From NCBI GenBank assembly GCA_029339195.1, contig JAPTJF010000160.1:1-64000 (forward strand): 64,000 nt of DNA. The letters are read 5' to 3'. Positions 43,961-54,700 of this stretch are shown in pieces. Position numbers and translations under genes: made by a program. How positions within the stretch are numbered: the first letter of the stretch is position 1; every line of letters starts with the position of its first letter. The notes under the pieces were generated by a model that saw only the letters and a list, made by a program, of their open reading frames with translations, was not told the DNA's origin and did no database searches. Origin of the DNA: Micractinium sp. NFX-FRZ (taxonomy: Eukaryota; Chlorophyta; Trebouxiophyceae; Chlorellales; Chlorellaceae).

Positions 43961-46900
43961 ATGCCTGGCGAACAAAGCGCAGCCCGGCGGGACCTTGCCC
44001 CGATTCCTAGGGAACTAATCGACCTGGTCGTCAGCGCAACGGTGCGCCTGCAGCGCCTGCTCCAGCAGAGCGGCAGTGGCACGGCGAGCGGCAGTGCGGC
44101 GGCCGCGGCGGGCGGGACGGCGCAGCCAACGCGCATGAAACTCTGCAGCACTCAGTGGCTAGAAGCGGTCACCGATGAGCTGCTGGCATGCTGCATGCAA
44201 AGCGAACCATCAGGCAAGCCATGCCAGAACTAGTGCACTGGGTGCCTCACACTCTGTGTTGCGCAAATGCTAGTTACAGCAACCACCTTTGAGAGCGCTG
44301 GTTAGGGGGGGGGGGGCGCAGGTCGTCCGCCGGCAGCGCTGCACACCAGTGAAAGAGTGTGAATGAGAGCGCTGGGCCGTAGGGCCGCTGTCGCAGTGCC
44401 CGTCCCACACACATGCCATTCACACTCTCATTCACACTCTTTCACTGGTGTGCAGCGCTGCCGGCGGACGACCTGCGTGCGTATGCTCAGTACTGCTCTG
44501 TGCAGCTGAACGCACAGACAGACGCCGCAGACCTCACAGAGCAGCAGGCAGCAGTGCAGGCAGACGGCCGGCTGGCACATGGTGTTGTGCGACTGCTTGC
44601 AGATCACGTCCTGCCGTGCGCTCTTGCGGCAGTGATAGGTCAGGCAGCTGACGCATCCAGCGGGGCCGTTGGGGAAGGGGGAGACGGCAGCGCGCTGCAG
44701 GGATCAGCGCCCGCTGCAGCTGTGGCAAGCAATGCCGCCGACAGCGAGCAGCCGACACAGCCGCGCTACTTTGCACAGGCCGGCATCATTGCACTGAGGG
44801 CCCCCTGCCTGGGCCCCGCCCGACGAAGCCAGCAGGCGGCGCTGCAGCGTGCAGCAGAGGGGGTGCTGGCGCAGCTGCCCGCCACATGCTCAGAGGGGAT
44901 GAGCGACGAGGCCTTGGACTGCGCCTGGCGGACTGCCGCAGAGCTTCTGGAAATGGCGTTTGAGATGCCAGACGAGCAGGAGGAGGAGGAAGAAGGGGAA
45001 GAGGTGCGCGGCGGTGAGGCGGAGGGCGGCTCTTCAGGAGATGCGGAGCAGCCTGCGGGCTTGCAGCACACAGCAGTGTGGGCAGCGCTGCGCTGCTTCA
45101 TGCGGCTGGCAGGAACTCTGGCAGCGGCGCCGGGTACGACGTGCAGCGCTATGGTTCTTGGAACCATTACTGGCGCCGCCTGGAAGCTGCTTCACTCGGC
45201 ACTGTGCGGGCTGCACTCCGGGGCCTCGCCGCGGCAGTGGGCAGACAGCAGCTTTGCGCTGCGCACCCTGGGGTCAGCAGATCGGATGGTGCAGCTGCTG
45301 GCAGCAAGCGATGCGGCTCTGCGGCTTGTGCCGGTGCTGGATTATATGGTGACAGCGCCACTGCCCATGCCAGGTGGCCAAGGCCAGCTGCCTCCTGGCA
45401 GGGACGCCCGCCCCTGGGCAGCAGACTGTGAACGGCTCATGGGGTGCGCTTTCATGTTTCTGGATCAAGCCACAGGCCCCGCGTATGCATTTGCAAACAG
45501 TGCGCTCAGCGAGCTGGTGGACAACAGAACCGAGGGCGCCCCCGGCAGGCGCTCCGCTGACCTGGCAGCTGCTGCGCCTGCTGCGCGCCAGCTGCACACC
45601 ACGGCCTGCCGCCTCATCCTCGGCAGCCGGACCCCGCCCGACCAGCTCCAGTCATGGTGCGCCGCCGCCTACTTTGCACTCACGCTCTACAACCGGCTGG
45701 AGCGGCAGGCGGCCCAGGCTCTGGATGGCAGGCAAACTGAGGAGGCACTCAGGTAGGCCTGTGCATGCCCCGCCCTGCCCCCTTCCTGTGGGTCAAGGGA
45801 CAATTCCTGGCAAGGCCGGCCTACAATTATTCCCTCAGCCCGCATGACTGGTGTATATCCCACTGGCAGCAAACCTTCATGCACGGCTGGCTAAATACCA
45901 TGCTGCTCCGGGCTCGCCCACCTGCCCACCTGCCTGCCCCCATGCAGGCGGGTCACCGCGGCGATGGCGGCGCACTGGGAAGTCGTGCAGCAGGCAGCTA
46001 CAGAACTGGGGGTGTACCCACCCTCTGGCGGTAGCGAGTGTGCGAGGCTGTGGGCAGTGCAGCTGGCGTCTGTGGCAGGGACAGCACCTGCGTGCCTGGC
46101 CTGGGCACGGCCACAGATGGTGGAACAACTAGTAGCGGTGGCCAAGAGTCAGGTGGGTAGCTTGGTTGCAGCCACTCACCTACCATGGCTGCCATGATGG
46201 CACCTGAGACTGCGTCGGTGTAGGTGGGACAGGCCCGCTTCCAGCACCAGGGCAGATGCCGCATCCATGCTTGGCAACCGTATGCCTGTCCTGATACATC
46301 CATGGATCACCAACATCGTGTGTCCGTCCTGCACTTCTCTCTCCGCCGTCCATGCAGCTGCCGCATGTTGCTGGCGTGGAGGCTCTGGCATTCACGGCCG
46401 CCATCCTGCGCCCCACCGCAGCATCCCCTGTCGTGTGTTCTGCCCTGCTGACTGGCGGCTTTGTGGAAGAGGCCTTGGCCCTGCTAAGCCGCATGGAGCT
46501 GCGCATGGGAGGAGCACACCCGGAAACGGTGGGCTGGCTTCCTGTCTGACCGACTGCCTGGCTGCTTGTATTCAAAGGGACTGCTTGTCTTGCAGGGGAG
46601 TGCTGCGGGCACAGGGCCAGGCTATCGAGTGGCTGTCCTTTGGAGGCAAGGGCAGCCAGAGGCAACGAACTGCCGCTTGTCTGCCTGGCCTTTCGTGTGG
46701 GCGAGCGCCAACAAACAGATGAACACACTTGTGCTGTTTGTGTGCCGTTGGCCTGGTGCAGATCAGCATGTGGCGAGGCAACGTGTTGGACTCTTTCTGG
46801 GCCCTGGCAGCGGCTGCAGAGGAGGCCGCTGCTGCCGCTGGCACAGAGCTGAGGCCACAACTGGCAGCTGCAGCCGCTGAGCTAGCAGCCACCCTGCCGC

Positions 46901-47295
46901 CGCCTGCCAGCCGCGAGCCGGGGCCAGTTCCGCCAGCCCAGCTGCCAGCAGTGCACCAGTTGGCCGGGCGCTTGCAGGCGGGCGCTCTGCGCACAGCTCT
47001 GGCCGCAGCCCAGCTGCTGCAGCAGCACTGGCAGGGAGAGGGAGCGGCCGAGTCAGCAGGGCTGGAACTGGCGCGGGCGGTTGCCTCTCGTAGCTGCGCA
47101 TACCTGCGCTGTGCCAGCCTTGGCGCGCCGGGCGGCCCGGGGGCAGGCGAGCAGTTGGGCAGCAAGCGGTGCGGCGGATGCCGTGTGGTGTGGTACTGCA
47201 GCACCAACTGCTCACACACAGACTGGAAGGCGGGGCACAGGAGGGTGTGTGCCAAGCTGGCAGCGGAGCGCATGGCAGCGCGGCAGCAGGGTTGA
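43961..47295 (+). CDS. MYND zinc-finger protein of unknown role
   Basis: Exons 43961-44213, 44456-45752, 45948-46152, 46358-46528 and 46762-47295 give 819 residues. Most of the protein is Ala/Leu-rich helical sequence without a recognised domain, with an acidic run (EEEEEGEE) near residue 270. The C-terminus is a MYND finger: CAYLRC, then KRCGGCRVVWYC, STNC, SHTDWKAGH and RRVC supply the C/H ligands. MYND fingers bind proline-rich peptides in other proteins, and green algae hold many such genes. The first intron has a GC donor (CAG/GCAAGC at 44214). Its acceptor lies inside a perfect 53-bp inverted repeat. Splicing 46528 directly to 46762 keeps phase, so no exon was placed between. Confidence 0.78.
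44317..44477. repeat. Perfect 53-bp inverted repeat with 55-bp loop
   Basis: 44317-44369 is the exact reverse complement of 44425-44477. The right arm contains the splice acceptor and first 22 coding bases of the second MYND-gene exon. The RNA could form a very stable hairpin, or this is a fold-back assembly or cloning artefact. Confidence 0.9.
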
Positions 47296-47654
47296 GGGGG
47301 GCAGGAGCCCTCGGGGTTGGCGGTTCAAACACAGCATGCAACATGCGCACAATGGCGGCAAGAGTTTCCCCAGGCAGCCGTGACCACTTGATTGTTGGCC
47401 CCACCGTCTGCTCTCCTGCCCAGGACGGTTTTCAGACCCCAGGGTACTCAGGTGCCATAGTCAATCAAGCAATCAACCAAAGTGCACAACGCCCGCGGCG
47501 GCTGTGCGGCCCATGGCGTTCACGCAACTCTGGTGGCGATTCCTGCCCTACCCCACAGGGCAGCCTGGTCATCTGGATCCGAGCTTCTGTTCATGCCGGC
47601 ATGCCAGTTACAATGATCTTGCACAGCTTCCATATGCTATATGCCTCAAGCCCA

Positions 47655-47765
47655 GAACCGTGGCCGCAAGGCTGCATTGTAATACATAAGACAGCTCCTT
47701 ACGACAGCAAGGTTGCAAGCCACTATGGTTGTGCCTTTGCCAGCAAGCCGCTACCCAGCATGGCG
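47655..47765 (-). pseudogene. Decayed fragment of the CDKAL1 3' end
   Basis: On the minus strand this reads AMLGSGLLAKAQP followed by a stop. The intact CDKAL1 gene ends [13 protein letters not shown] and a stop (51829 to 51790). Similarity continues past the stop into the 3' UTR (CGGCCATAAGGCTG at 51737 against TGGCCGCAAGGCTG here). Only the tail and UTR are present, so it cannot encode a protein of its own. Confidence 0.65.
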
Positions 47766-47868
47766 TAAATGGTGACCAGTGCGCAGGTAATGTATCATGC
47801 ACTTGAGCTGGAGTAGCTGCGTGGCAGGCAGGCTGCCTGGTTGTGCAACAGTCACGGCAGGCGGGCAG
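47766..47868. repeat. Dispersed repeat, copy 2
   Basis: Same-orientation counterpart of 43664-43772. It directly abuts the decayed CDKAL1 fragment. Confidence 0.7.
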
Positions 47869-48196
47869 CTGAGAAGAAGGCGGGAGAAGGCACAACTTTG
47901 GGGCATGCAGCTTGGGAGCTGCTGATGAAACACCTGCAGCCGTGATTTTCATCGCAGAAAAGCTGTCCGAGGGGGCAGCGAGGGCAGCGGGGCACTGTCA
48001 ACTAAGCCGGTGAGCCTGCCCATGTCCCCCCCCACCACCCACAGCCACGGGGTGGGATCTGCCGCCGGCACCGGTGGGCCAGCACGCTGTGAGCCCGGTC
48101 CCCCAAGAAGGAGGTACATGATCGCTACAGCCTTACCGAGCCCTTACAACCACCTCGTTGACAATTAAAACAGGCTTCCAGGGCCCAGCCACAGAA

Positions 48197-48252
48197 GGCC
48201 ACGGTGGGCCATGGGCAACCATAGGTGGCCACGGGTGGCCACGGGTGGCCGC
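48197..48252. repeat. GGTGGCCACG tandem units upstream of a TATA box
   Basis: Several near-identical 10-bp units (GGTGGCCACG and variants) lie just upstream of the TATA box at 48268. They could be binding sites for an activator of the intronless gene; this is inference from position. Confidence 0.55.
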
Positions 48253-48267
48253 CTATCGGGGCAGGAG

Positions 48268-48273
48268 TATAAA
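48268..48273 (+). promoter_or_regulatory. TATA box of the intronless gene
   Basis: TATAAA lies 165 bases before the ATG at 48433, in the context GGAGTATAAAGGGG, downstream of the GGTGGCCACG units. Confidence 0.65.
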
Positions 48274-48432
48274 GGGGCCCTGGCTCCTCTTTTTACTGCA
48301 TTCTCTCCGTCCTCAAAACTCCTCTCAGTCCCTTAAAACTTCGAAGCCCACCCCACGCCCAGGCCAACTTGTCCTACTCCGTCGCACTCCGCCCAGCGGC
48401 GCCCCCGCCAGTCTGCTCCCCCTCGGCAACCC

Positions 48433-49140
48433 ATGGCCTACCGCGACCGCCGCAATCAGGCCTACCAGAGCCAATCCTTCAGGGCGTATGCACCCCGGCC
48501 AGCGGTCGAGGAGCGTGAGTTCCGCGCCCTGCGTCGGGAGATGGGCGAAATGCGCACGACGCTGCAAGCCGTTGGCGTGGGCGTGACCGGCATCCATCGC
48601 CGACTGGATGCGGTGAGCGCCCGCCAGGCCGAGCAGGCGGCGGACATTGCTGCGCTGGACGGCCGTGTCGGTGCACATGACAACCGGTTCACCACGGTTG
48701 AGGGACGCATGGCAGCGGTGGAGGCGGCGATCGAGGAATTCAGGGCGCAGGAGCATGCTGCAGCTGGGGGGGGCTTTGGCCCTGCCGCGGCGCCGCCTGG
48801 GGAGCCTGCCGCCGAGGTGCCGCGCGCACAGCGCGTGACGACGGGCAGCTATGTCATCCGCGAGACCCCCAACGGCCCACTCATCATGCTGGACGACCTG
48901 GTGCTGCCCAGAGTGACCGTGCTCTACCACGCTTTCCGCGGCCGTGTGCACGCTCAGAACGGGCACATGACGGCAGAGCGCGCCAGCCGGGCGGTGCTGG
49001 GCGCCGGCGTGCGCATGGACCGCGTGCCGCATGCCCGGGGCCGCGCACCGGGCACCTACCGCACACTGAAATGGCGCTCCTTTGTGAGCTATTACAACCG
49101 GCGTCGCCGTGTGGCGGGCCTGGCCCCGGTGCAGCCTTGA
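48433..49140 (+). CDS. Intronless coiled-coil protein of unknown function
   Basis: A single open frame of 235 residues from ATG 48433 to TGA, with no splice signals needed. It is the only intronless gene among the fifteen here. Residues about 28-100 are charged and heptad-like (REFRALRREMGEM, ARQAEQAADIAALDGRV, AVEAAIEEFRAQE), probably a coiled coil. An Ala/Gly/Pro linker follows. The C-terminal 100 residues (ITV-type core with IRETPNGPLIMLDDLVLP, then GTYRTLKWRSFVSYYNRRRR) are compact and basic and could bind nucleic acid; I do not recognise them. A TATA box, tandem upstream units and a TGTAA only 33 bases after the stop make a compact, self-contained unit, as expected for a retrogene or an acquired gene. 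Function and origin are unknown. Confidence 0.72.
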   Translation: MAYRDRRNQAYQSQSFRAYAPRPAVEEREFRALRREMGEMRTTLQAVGVGVTGIHRRLDAVSARQAEQAADIAALDGRVGAHDNRFTTVEGRMAAVEAAIEEFRAQEHAAAGGGFGPAAAPPGEPAAEVPRAQRVTTGSYVIRETPNGPLIMLDDLVLPRVTVLYHAFRGRVHAQNGHMTAERASRAVLGAGVRMDRVPHARGRAPGTYRTLKWRSFVSYYNRRRRVAGLAPVQP

Positions 49141-49865
49141 CTGCCCGGCTCATGATTTCGTTGCACTTCCACTTGTAAACACCTGCCCCGCTTCAATTTG
49201 CCGGACACCCTCCTCCCTGCCTGACGAGCACAACTCACCACTGCCGCTTTCGCCCTTGATTTATAGAAACAATCAGCACTTCCTGTAGTATTGACTGCTT
49301 TCACTTGCCCTTGTCCTGCCTTACACCCCGCCTTCTCCCCCTGCTCCTTCCGCCCCTCCCTTCTAACCCACCTGAGCCCGCCGAAGGGTGGATGCGCAAG
49401 TGCCCTGTTGATATGCGCTCTTTGCCTGCCTTTTTATTCCCAAGCTTTGTTAGAGTAAACCATCTCCCCCTGTCAATAGCCTGGCCACCGCAACAGCACA
49501 AGGGACACGGGGTGGGCAGGCGACTGCTGAGGTGGCGGCGAGGGCTTCTGACAGCACCTCACCAAGGCTCACCTCCTTGTCCTGATCGTATCCGGGTACA
49601 TTTGCTCTGGCTTGTCAGGGCTCCCCACTGAGGTGAGGCAGCAGCAGGGGCCGGGGTTGTAGAGCCCTGCCCGGCAGGACACCCACGGTTCTCAGACAAG
49701 CCGCCTTGCAGCCAGTGATGCCTGGGCACATAGAATAACACACAACTGTCTTGCTGCGGACGTGTTATCCGGAGGGGCACTTGCTCCTCAGGGAGAGCAC
49801 TTGTTTGCGGGCCAGCGTTCGCCGTATTGGAGGCCCACCCGTGCGCGCAGGCGTCGACAGGCACC
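49141..49865. other. Intergenic region
   Basis: Contains the short 3' UTR of the intronless gene and the upstream region of the next gene. No coding exon or distinct motif is seen. Confidence 0.45.
49174..49178 (+). terminator. TGTAA poly(A) signal of the intronless gene
   Basis: TGTAA lies 33 bases after the stop, giving an unusually short 3' UTR. Confidence 0.6.
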
Positions 49866-51481
49866 ATGGCGAGACCCAGCAACCGAGCAGCGGGCCAAGG
49901 GGGGCAGGATGGGGCCAGGGACAGCGCTGAGCAGGAGCAGGCCGCCGGCACCCAAGCGGCACCTGCTGCAGCCGCCGCAGAACAGCTGCGGGTGCCAGCC
50001 GAGCTCAAAGTCACCGTGCTGAATTTTGATGGGGTGGAGCGCGACGTGGCCTTCACTGTGCACGACGTCGAGGGTGGGTTCTGCCGCATTTATGTGCCGC
50101 CTGCCTGCATGAAGCAAGTTGTCGTTGCCAGCAGTGCCATGATGCCCAACCCTGTCGGTGGACTGCCGCTCTGCCGCCCCCAACCCACACTAAAGCAGGC
50201 CTGATTTTCTCCCTTGCTGGGCCTTGCGCTGCAGAGGTGCTGCAAAAGCTGAAAGGCCGGGAGGTGCTGGCGCCGCTGGCACTGGGCCAGGCGGGCGGTG
50301 TCACGGCGCTCGACGTCTTCAGGGGGTGCTGGCACACAATTCTGGGAGCTGACGAGGACCACACCTGCCTCAGCTTCAGGCTCCTGCTAGATGACAATGC
50401 CCCGGCACCCCACTGCCTGGTCAGGCTTGAGCTGCTGGCACTGCTGGCAGCGGCGGACTCCCCGCGCTCCATCACGTTCACAAATTCAGCCGCCAGCCTG
50501 TCCCAGGGCGGGGCACGGATGCTGGCACACCTGTGGCGGCAGGTCAAGTCGTATGAACCCTCCATGCAGGTCAAGGTGAGGCAGGGCAGCGTAGGGCTGG
50601 CAAGGGCGCACCGTACGCTGAGAGGGGGTGCCCTGTTGCGGCGCACATGCAGCGCGCCCAACCGGGCTCACCTGGCAGGCATGCATGCCATACCACCGAC
50701 TGTCGCCTCCCCTCCCCCGGTCGGGGCCGGCTGTGCAGGGCTTTTGCGCAGCGCTGGCAAAGGGGCACCCTTCTCTGAGCCCGGGCTCCCTCGAAAACAC
50801 GCTTGGAGCTGCTTGCAAGAAGTGAGTGGGGACGTGGGTGGTGGGGTGTGGTGGTGCCTGCCTCCGGGTGCTGCCATCTTGGGCCGCCTGTGAGCCCAAG
50901 CTTGTTGAGTGGCCAAAGCGCAGTGCACGCTGGGGAAATAAGAAGCGCGCCCAACCTGGTGTGATGCGCGCAGGGAGTATGCAGGCTGCACCCCCTCCAA
51001 GGTCCCACCAGCCGAAACCAGGCGCACACAGCCGGGCCAGCCACCCGCAATGGCGCCGCTGCACGAAGAGCAGCTGCCGCCGGCGCAGCAGCAGGCAGCA
51101 GGGGCGCAGTATGGACAGCAGCAGCAGCAGCAGCAGCAGCAGCGGCAGCAGGAAGCGGAGCAGGCACAGGAGGGGACGCGCCAGCAGATGCAGGACTGGC
51201 ACCTTGAGCAGCAGCCGCTGACGCCTCGCGCAGCCCCAACAGCCATGCCAGGACGGATGCATGGGCAGCCCCAGCCACGCGCAGAGGCGCGCCTGGAGGA
51301 GCTCCTGCGGCGAGTGGAGGCGCTGGAGGAGAAGGAACAGCGTGTGGAGCCGCTGCAGCAGCAGGTGGCGGAGCTAGAGCGGAGCGTGCGGGATTTGCTG
51401 GCAGAGGTGGCGCAGCTGCGCGGAGAGCTGGCGAGCCTGCGCGCTGACCCATATGAGTTGTTGGCCTCCCATGGCCTTTGA
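49866..51481 (+). CDS. PolyQ and coiled-coil protein of unknown function
   Basis: Exons 49866-50073, 50235-50575, 50739-50821 and 50974-51481 give 379 residues. The N-terminal 45 residues are Ala/Gln/Gly-rich. Residues about 45-230 look like a folded domain (LKVTVLNFDGVERDVAFTV, then VTALDVFRGCWHTIL, LVRLELLALL and GGARMLAHLWRQVKSYEPSM) that I cannot assign. The second half has a run of nine Gln encoded by CAG and a C-terminal heptad coiled coil (LEELLRRVEALEEKEQ, VAELERSVRDLLAEVAQLRGEL). This could be a dimeric adaptor, but nothing proves a role. The third exon is short and its acceptor (GTGCAG at 50738) is inferred mainly from phase. Confidence 0.68.
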
Positions 51482-51604
51482 CCCCTGCTCCGGCACCGTT
51501 CAGCTCCAGTGATCCCCTCCACACGCCTGGCTCCTTGCCTGCTGTTCATGTGTTGATGGTACTTGAGTTTGACCTTCACCGCTTTTTCAAAGGCATAGAA
51601 CCCG

Positions 51605-51609
51605 TGTAA
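51605..51609 (+). terminator. TGTAA poly(A) signal of the polyQ/coiled-coil gene
   Basis: TGTAA lies 124 bases after the stop at 51481. Confidence 0.5.
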
Positions 51610-51685
51610 CCTGACATATCTGGTGCCGAGCAATGTGGGCCGCCGGCGGCTTGTTTGTTTCCGTGTTTGCCGGGCCCGATCGTCA

Positions 51686-51690
51686 TTACA
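51686..51690 (-). terminator. TGTAA poly(A) signal of CDKAL1
   Basis: TTACA on the plus strand (TGTAA on the minus strand) lies 100 bases past the CDKAL1 stop. Confidence 0.5.
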
Positions 51691-51789
51691 CAACTCAGCA
51701 CCCACACTCATGCTTGACAATGCACAGAGCCACGGCCATAAGGCTGTAGTTTAATACAGAAGGTCGCCATGCAGCGTAGCCTGGCTGCA

Positions 51790-54700
51790 CTAGGGCTGTG
51801 CCATCGCCAGCAAGCCGCTCACCAGCATGCCCGCCAGCCCTGCCAGCAGCGCCAGCAGCAGCAGCACCTCTGCCGCCCCGCCGCCAGCGCCGCCACGCTT
51901 GGCTGGCACGGACGCTGCCTGTGCTGCTGCTGCCGCTGCGGCTTCAGGGCCTAGCGAAGCATCTGCCCTGGCTAGCGGGAAGATGCCCGACTGGTCCGAC
52001 AGCACTGACGCTGTGGACAGCTCAGCAGCCAAGCCAGGGGGTGCGCCTGGCGACTGCACATCCTCACTGCCGCTGCTGCCGCTGCTGCGTGCCGGCGATG
52101 CCTGCTGCAGCTGCTGCTGCTGGGCAGGCGGGGGCTGCCGCAGAGATGAGTCTCCCCCTCCTGGCTCCGACTGAGTGGCTGCTGCAGCAGCGCCGAGGCG
52201 CTGCCGCAGCTCGCTTCCGCTCGCTATCAAGGGCACTGCAGCGCCTGCTGCTGCTGCTGCTTGCTGGTCAGCGCTGCAGGAGCAGGCTCCGCCTTCTGCC
52301 TGGCAGCTGCCTGATGCTGTCGCACTGCTGGGCTGCTGCTGCTGCTGCTGCTGTAGCTGCTGCGGGCTGTGCTCCAGAGTGTCCGACCCTGGGGCCGGTG
52401 GGGCCGGCATCTGCACGCTGCCTCCCGCCGCCGCCTTGCCTGCCGCTCCCACACCGCTGCCGCCGGTGCTGCCGGTACTGCTGCTGCCCTCTGCGCCCGC
52501 TGGCGGGCGGTACAGCACCTGCAGTACCTCCGCCTTGACAGACCACCGGCTGGCGGATAGGATGCGGGCCTGGATGACGCAGCCCATCAGGCTGCCGCTG
52601 CCATCGGGCGCCATCGCCGGCACCAGCACCTGCAGGGTGAGGGGCAGAGCCGGGTGGGCATCAAGGTAAGAGGGAGGTTCAGCGGGCGACAGGGTGCGGA
52701 GCGGGGCCAGGAGGGTGACAAGAAGGAGAGACAGGCACAGAGGTGAGCATGGAGGGAGGGCGGTGTGTGTGGAAGCATGCAGTGACCTTGATGCGGGCGC
52801 GGCTTGGCCACCTGCCGCACCTGCTGCCCTGCTCTGTGCGCACATCGTGTTCACGTTCAGTTGATGATGCTACAACAGCTCCCTGCTCTATCAGCACGGC
52901 CCCCTAGCCCAACACAAGCTTCACCCATCCACTCCACCCCCCATCATCAGCATCGTCTCGCACCCGCCCGGCCCACACACGGCCTATCCGCCTCAGGCTG
53001 TGCAAACTTGTAAAAACCACAAGACCCTGCCCAGCCCAGCCCACCTGTGCATACGTCTTGTTGTGCGCCACCAGGTGCACCCCATCCGCCGCCGTGTCCA
53101 CCACGCAGCAGCGCTCCGTGCGCCCCACCAGGTGCTGGTACACGCCTGCACCCCAGGAGTCCACAGCCGCCGTCACCTCCCGGCTGCGCGCCTTCTTCAC
53201 CTCGGAGGGCAGCTGCTTCATGCGGGCAGCAGGGGTGCCGGGCCTGCGGGGCGGCGGGGGGGGCACGAGGCGCGGTGAAGCAATGGAGACAGCCGAGTGA
53301 CAGGGCGGCGCGGCGCCACGACCGCGCCCATTTCGCAACACTTTCGGAAGGCCTGATCGTCAAGCGTCCAGTCCGTTGAGAGCCAGACATCCACAACCAG
53401 CAGTGCCTGCCACCGCAACCGCCGCCCCGCCCCCACGCAGCCATTCCACCTTCCACCACTCCTGCCGCCCCGCCTGCCCGCCACCCGCCCGCCCTACTAG
53501 CCCGCCACCTCACCTAGGGTAGAACTGGCTGATGTGGCAGTGCGGGAAGCGGTACTTGCTCAGCAGGCTCAGCGTGGCAGCGTGGTCGGCATCCGTCTCG
53601 CCAGGGAACCCTGCAAGGGGGGTGGGGGGAGCTGGGCGGTCACCAGGGGGTGGGCAGGGGCCACCTGCCGTTGCATGCCTGCCCCTCCATGCCTCCCCTG
53701 CGCCCGTGCCCCACTGGCTCACAGCCCTGCAGCCCTACAGACCTACAAACCCTTTGCCCTGTCCCCTGAAGACACATGCATTGGCTACCTATCTTGGTAT
53801 TGCATAGCTCACCGCAGATGATGTCTGTGGCCAGCTCCAGCCCCGGCACCGCCGCCGCCAGCGTGTCGCACACCCGCTCAAACTGCTCCCGGCTGTACTC
53901 CCGGTTCATCCCCTCCAGCACAGCATTGCTGCCCGACTGGACCTGCGCAACACAAAGGGAAGCAGTGACAAGGAGTGGATGCTCCCCGGTTTGTGCGCTG
54001 TAGCACAGCGTTCATGCCTGACTGGAGCTGCGCGCCACAGAGGAGAGATACAGCAGAGGGTGGGTGCGCCCGGTGCGCGCCCTCAAGCTCAGCGCCCTGG
54101 CTGGAGGTGCAGCGATGCGAGGGCACACGGGGCAGCGGGCAGCAGGGGGAGCCAAAGTTCAAGTGCGCGGTGCATTGAGAACACAGCGGCCCCGTCTCCA
54201 GCGCCCTGCTAAACTCCACACCCCCCACCCACCGGCAGGTGCAGGTACGAAATCAAAGTGTGGCCCCTGAACCCCAGCACCCCGCTCCACACCCCGCCCC
54301 ACCCCCGCTCACCGGCACGTGCAGGTATGAAAACACGCGGTCGTCTGCCAGGATGTGCCCCACCTCCTCCAAATGCTCTAAGATGAAGGGAGGGTTGGTC
54401 ATGCCCACACGCAGCATGCAGCGGCCGTCTGGGGGAGGGGCAGAGGGGGAAGGAGGGGGGCGGGGATGGTGAGGGGGTGAAGAGGGAGAGGGCTGGACAT
54501 GTGCGCATGCGGCATGCAGCAGCCGTTTGGACTAGCAGACCCGGTATACAGAGGGAATGGAGGCAAGAAAGAGGGGAGGACTGACCATGCCCACGAGCAT
54601 GCACAGGATGCAGCAGCCATTTGAGAGCGCGGGGGCCGGTGTGGATGGGGGGCAAGTCAGGAGGAAGGCAGGCGGGCAGGACCACGGCCGGTGTGCGGGC

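Larger units (their letters stand above)
47296..48432. other. Intergenic region with two decayed repeats
   Basis: Contains a decayed copy of the CDKAL1 3' end (about 47655-47765, minus), dispersed repeat copy 2 (47766-47868) and the promoter of the intronless gene. No intact gene before 48433. Confidence 0.5.
51482..51789. other. Convergent intergenic region
   Basis: About 308 bases between the polyQ/coiled-coil gene and the CDKAL1 stop. It holds a TGTAA motif for each strand and part of the 3' UTR copied at 47.7 kb. Confidence 0.5.

Noticed and set aside
46529..46761. Possible extra MYND-gene exon reading GVLRAQGQAIEWLSFGGKG
   Set aside because: The acceptor at 46596 puts that reading out of phase, while direct splicing of 46528 to 46762 keeps phase.
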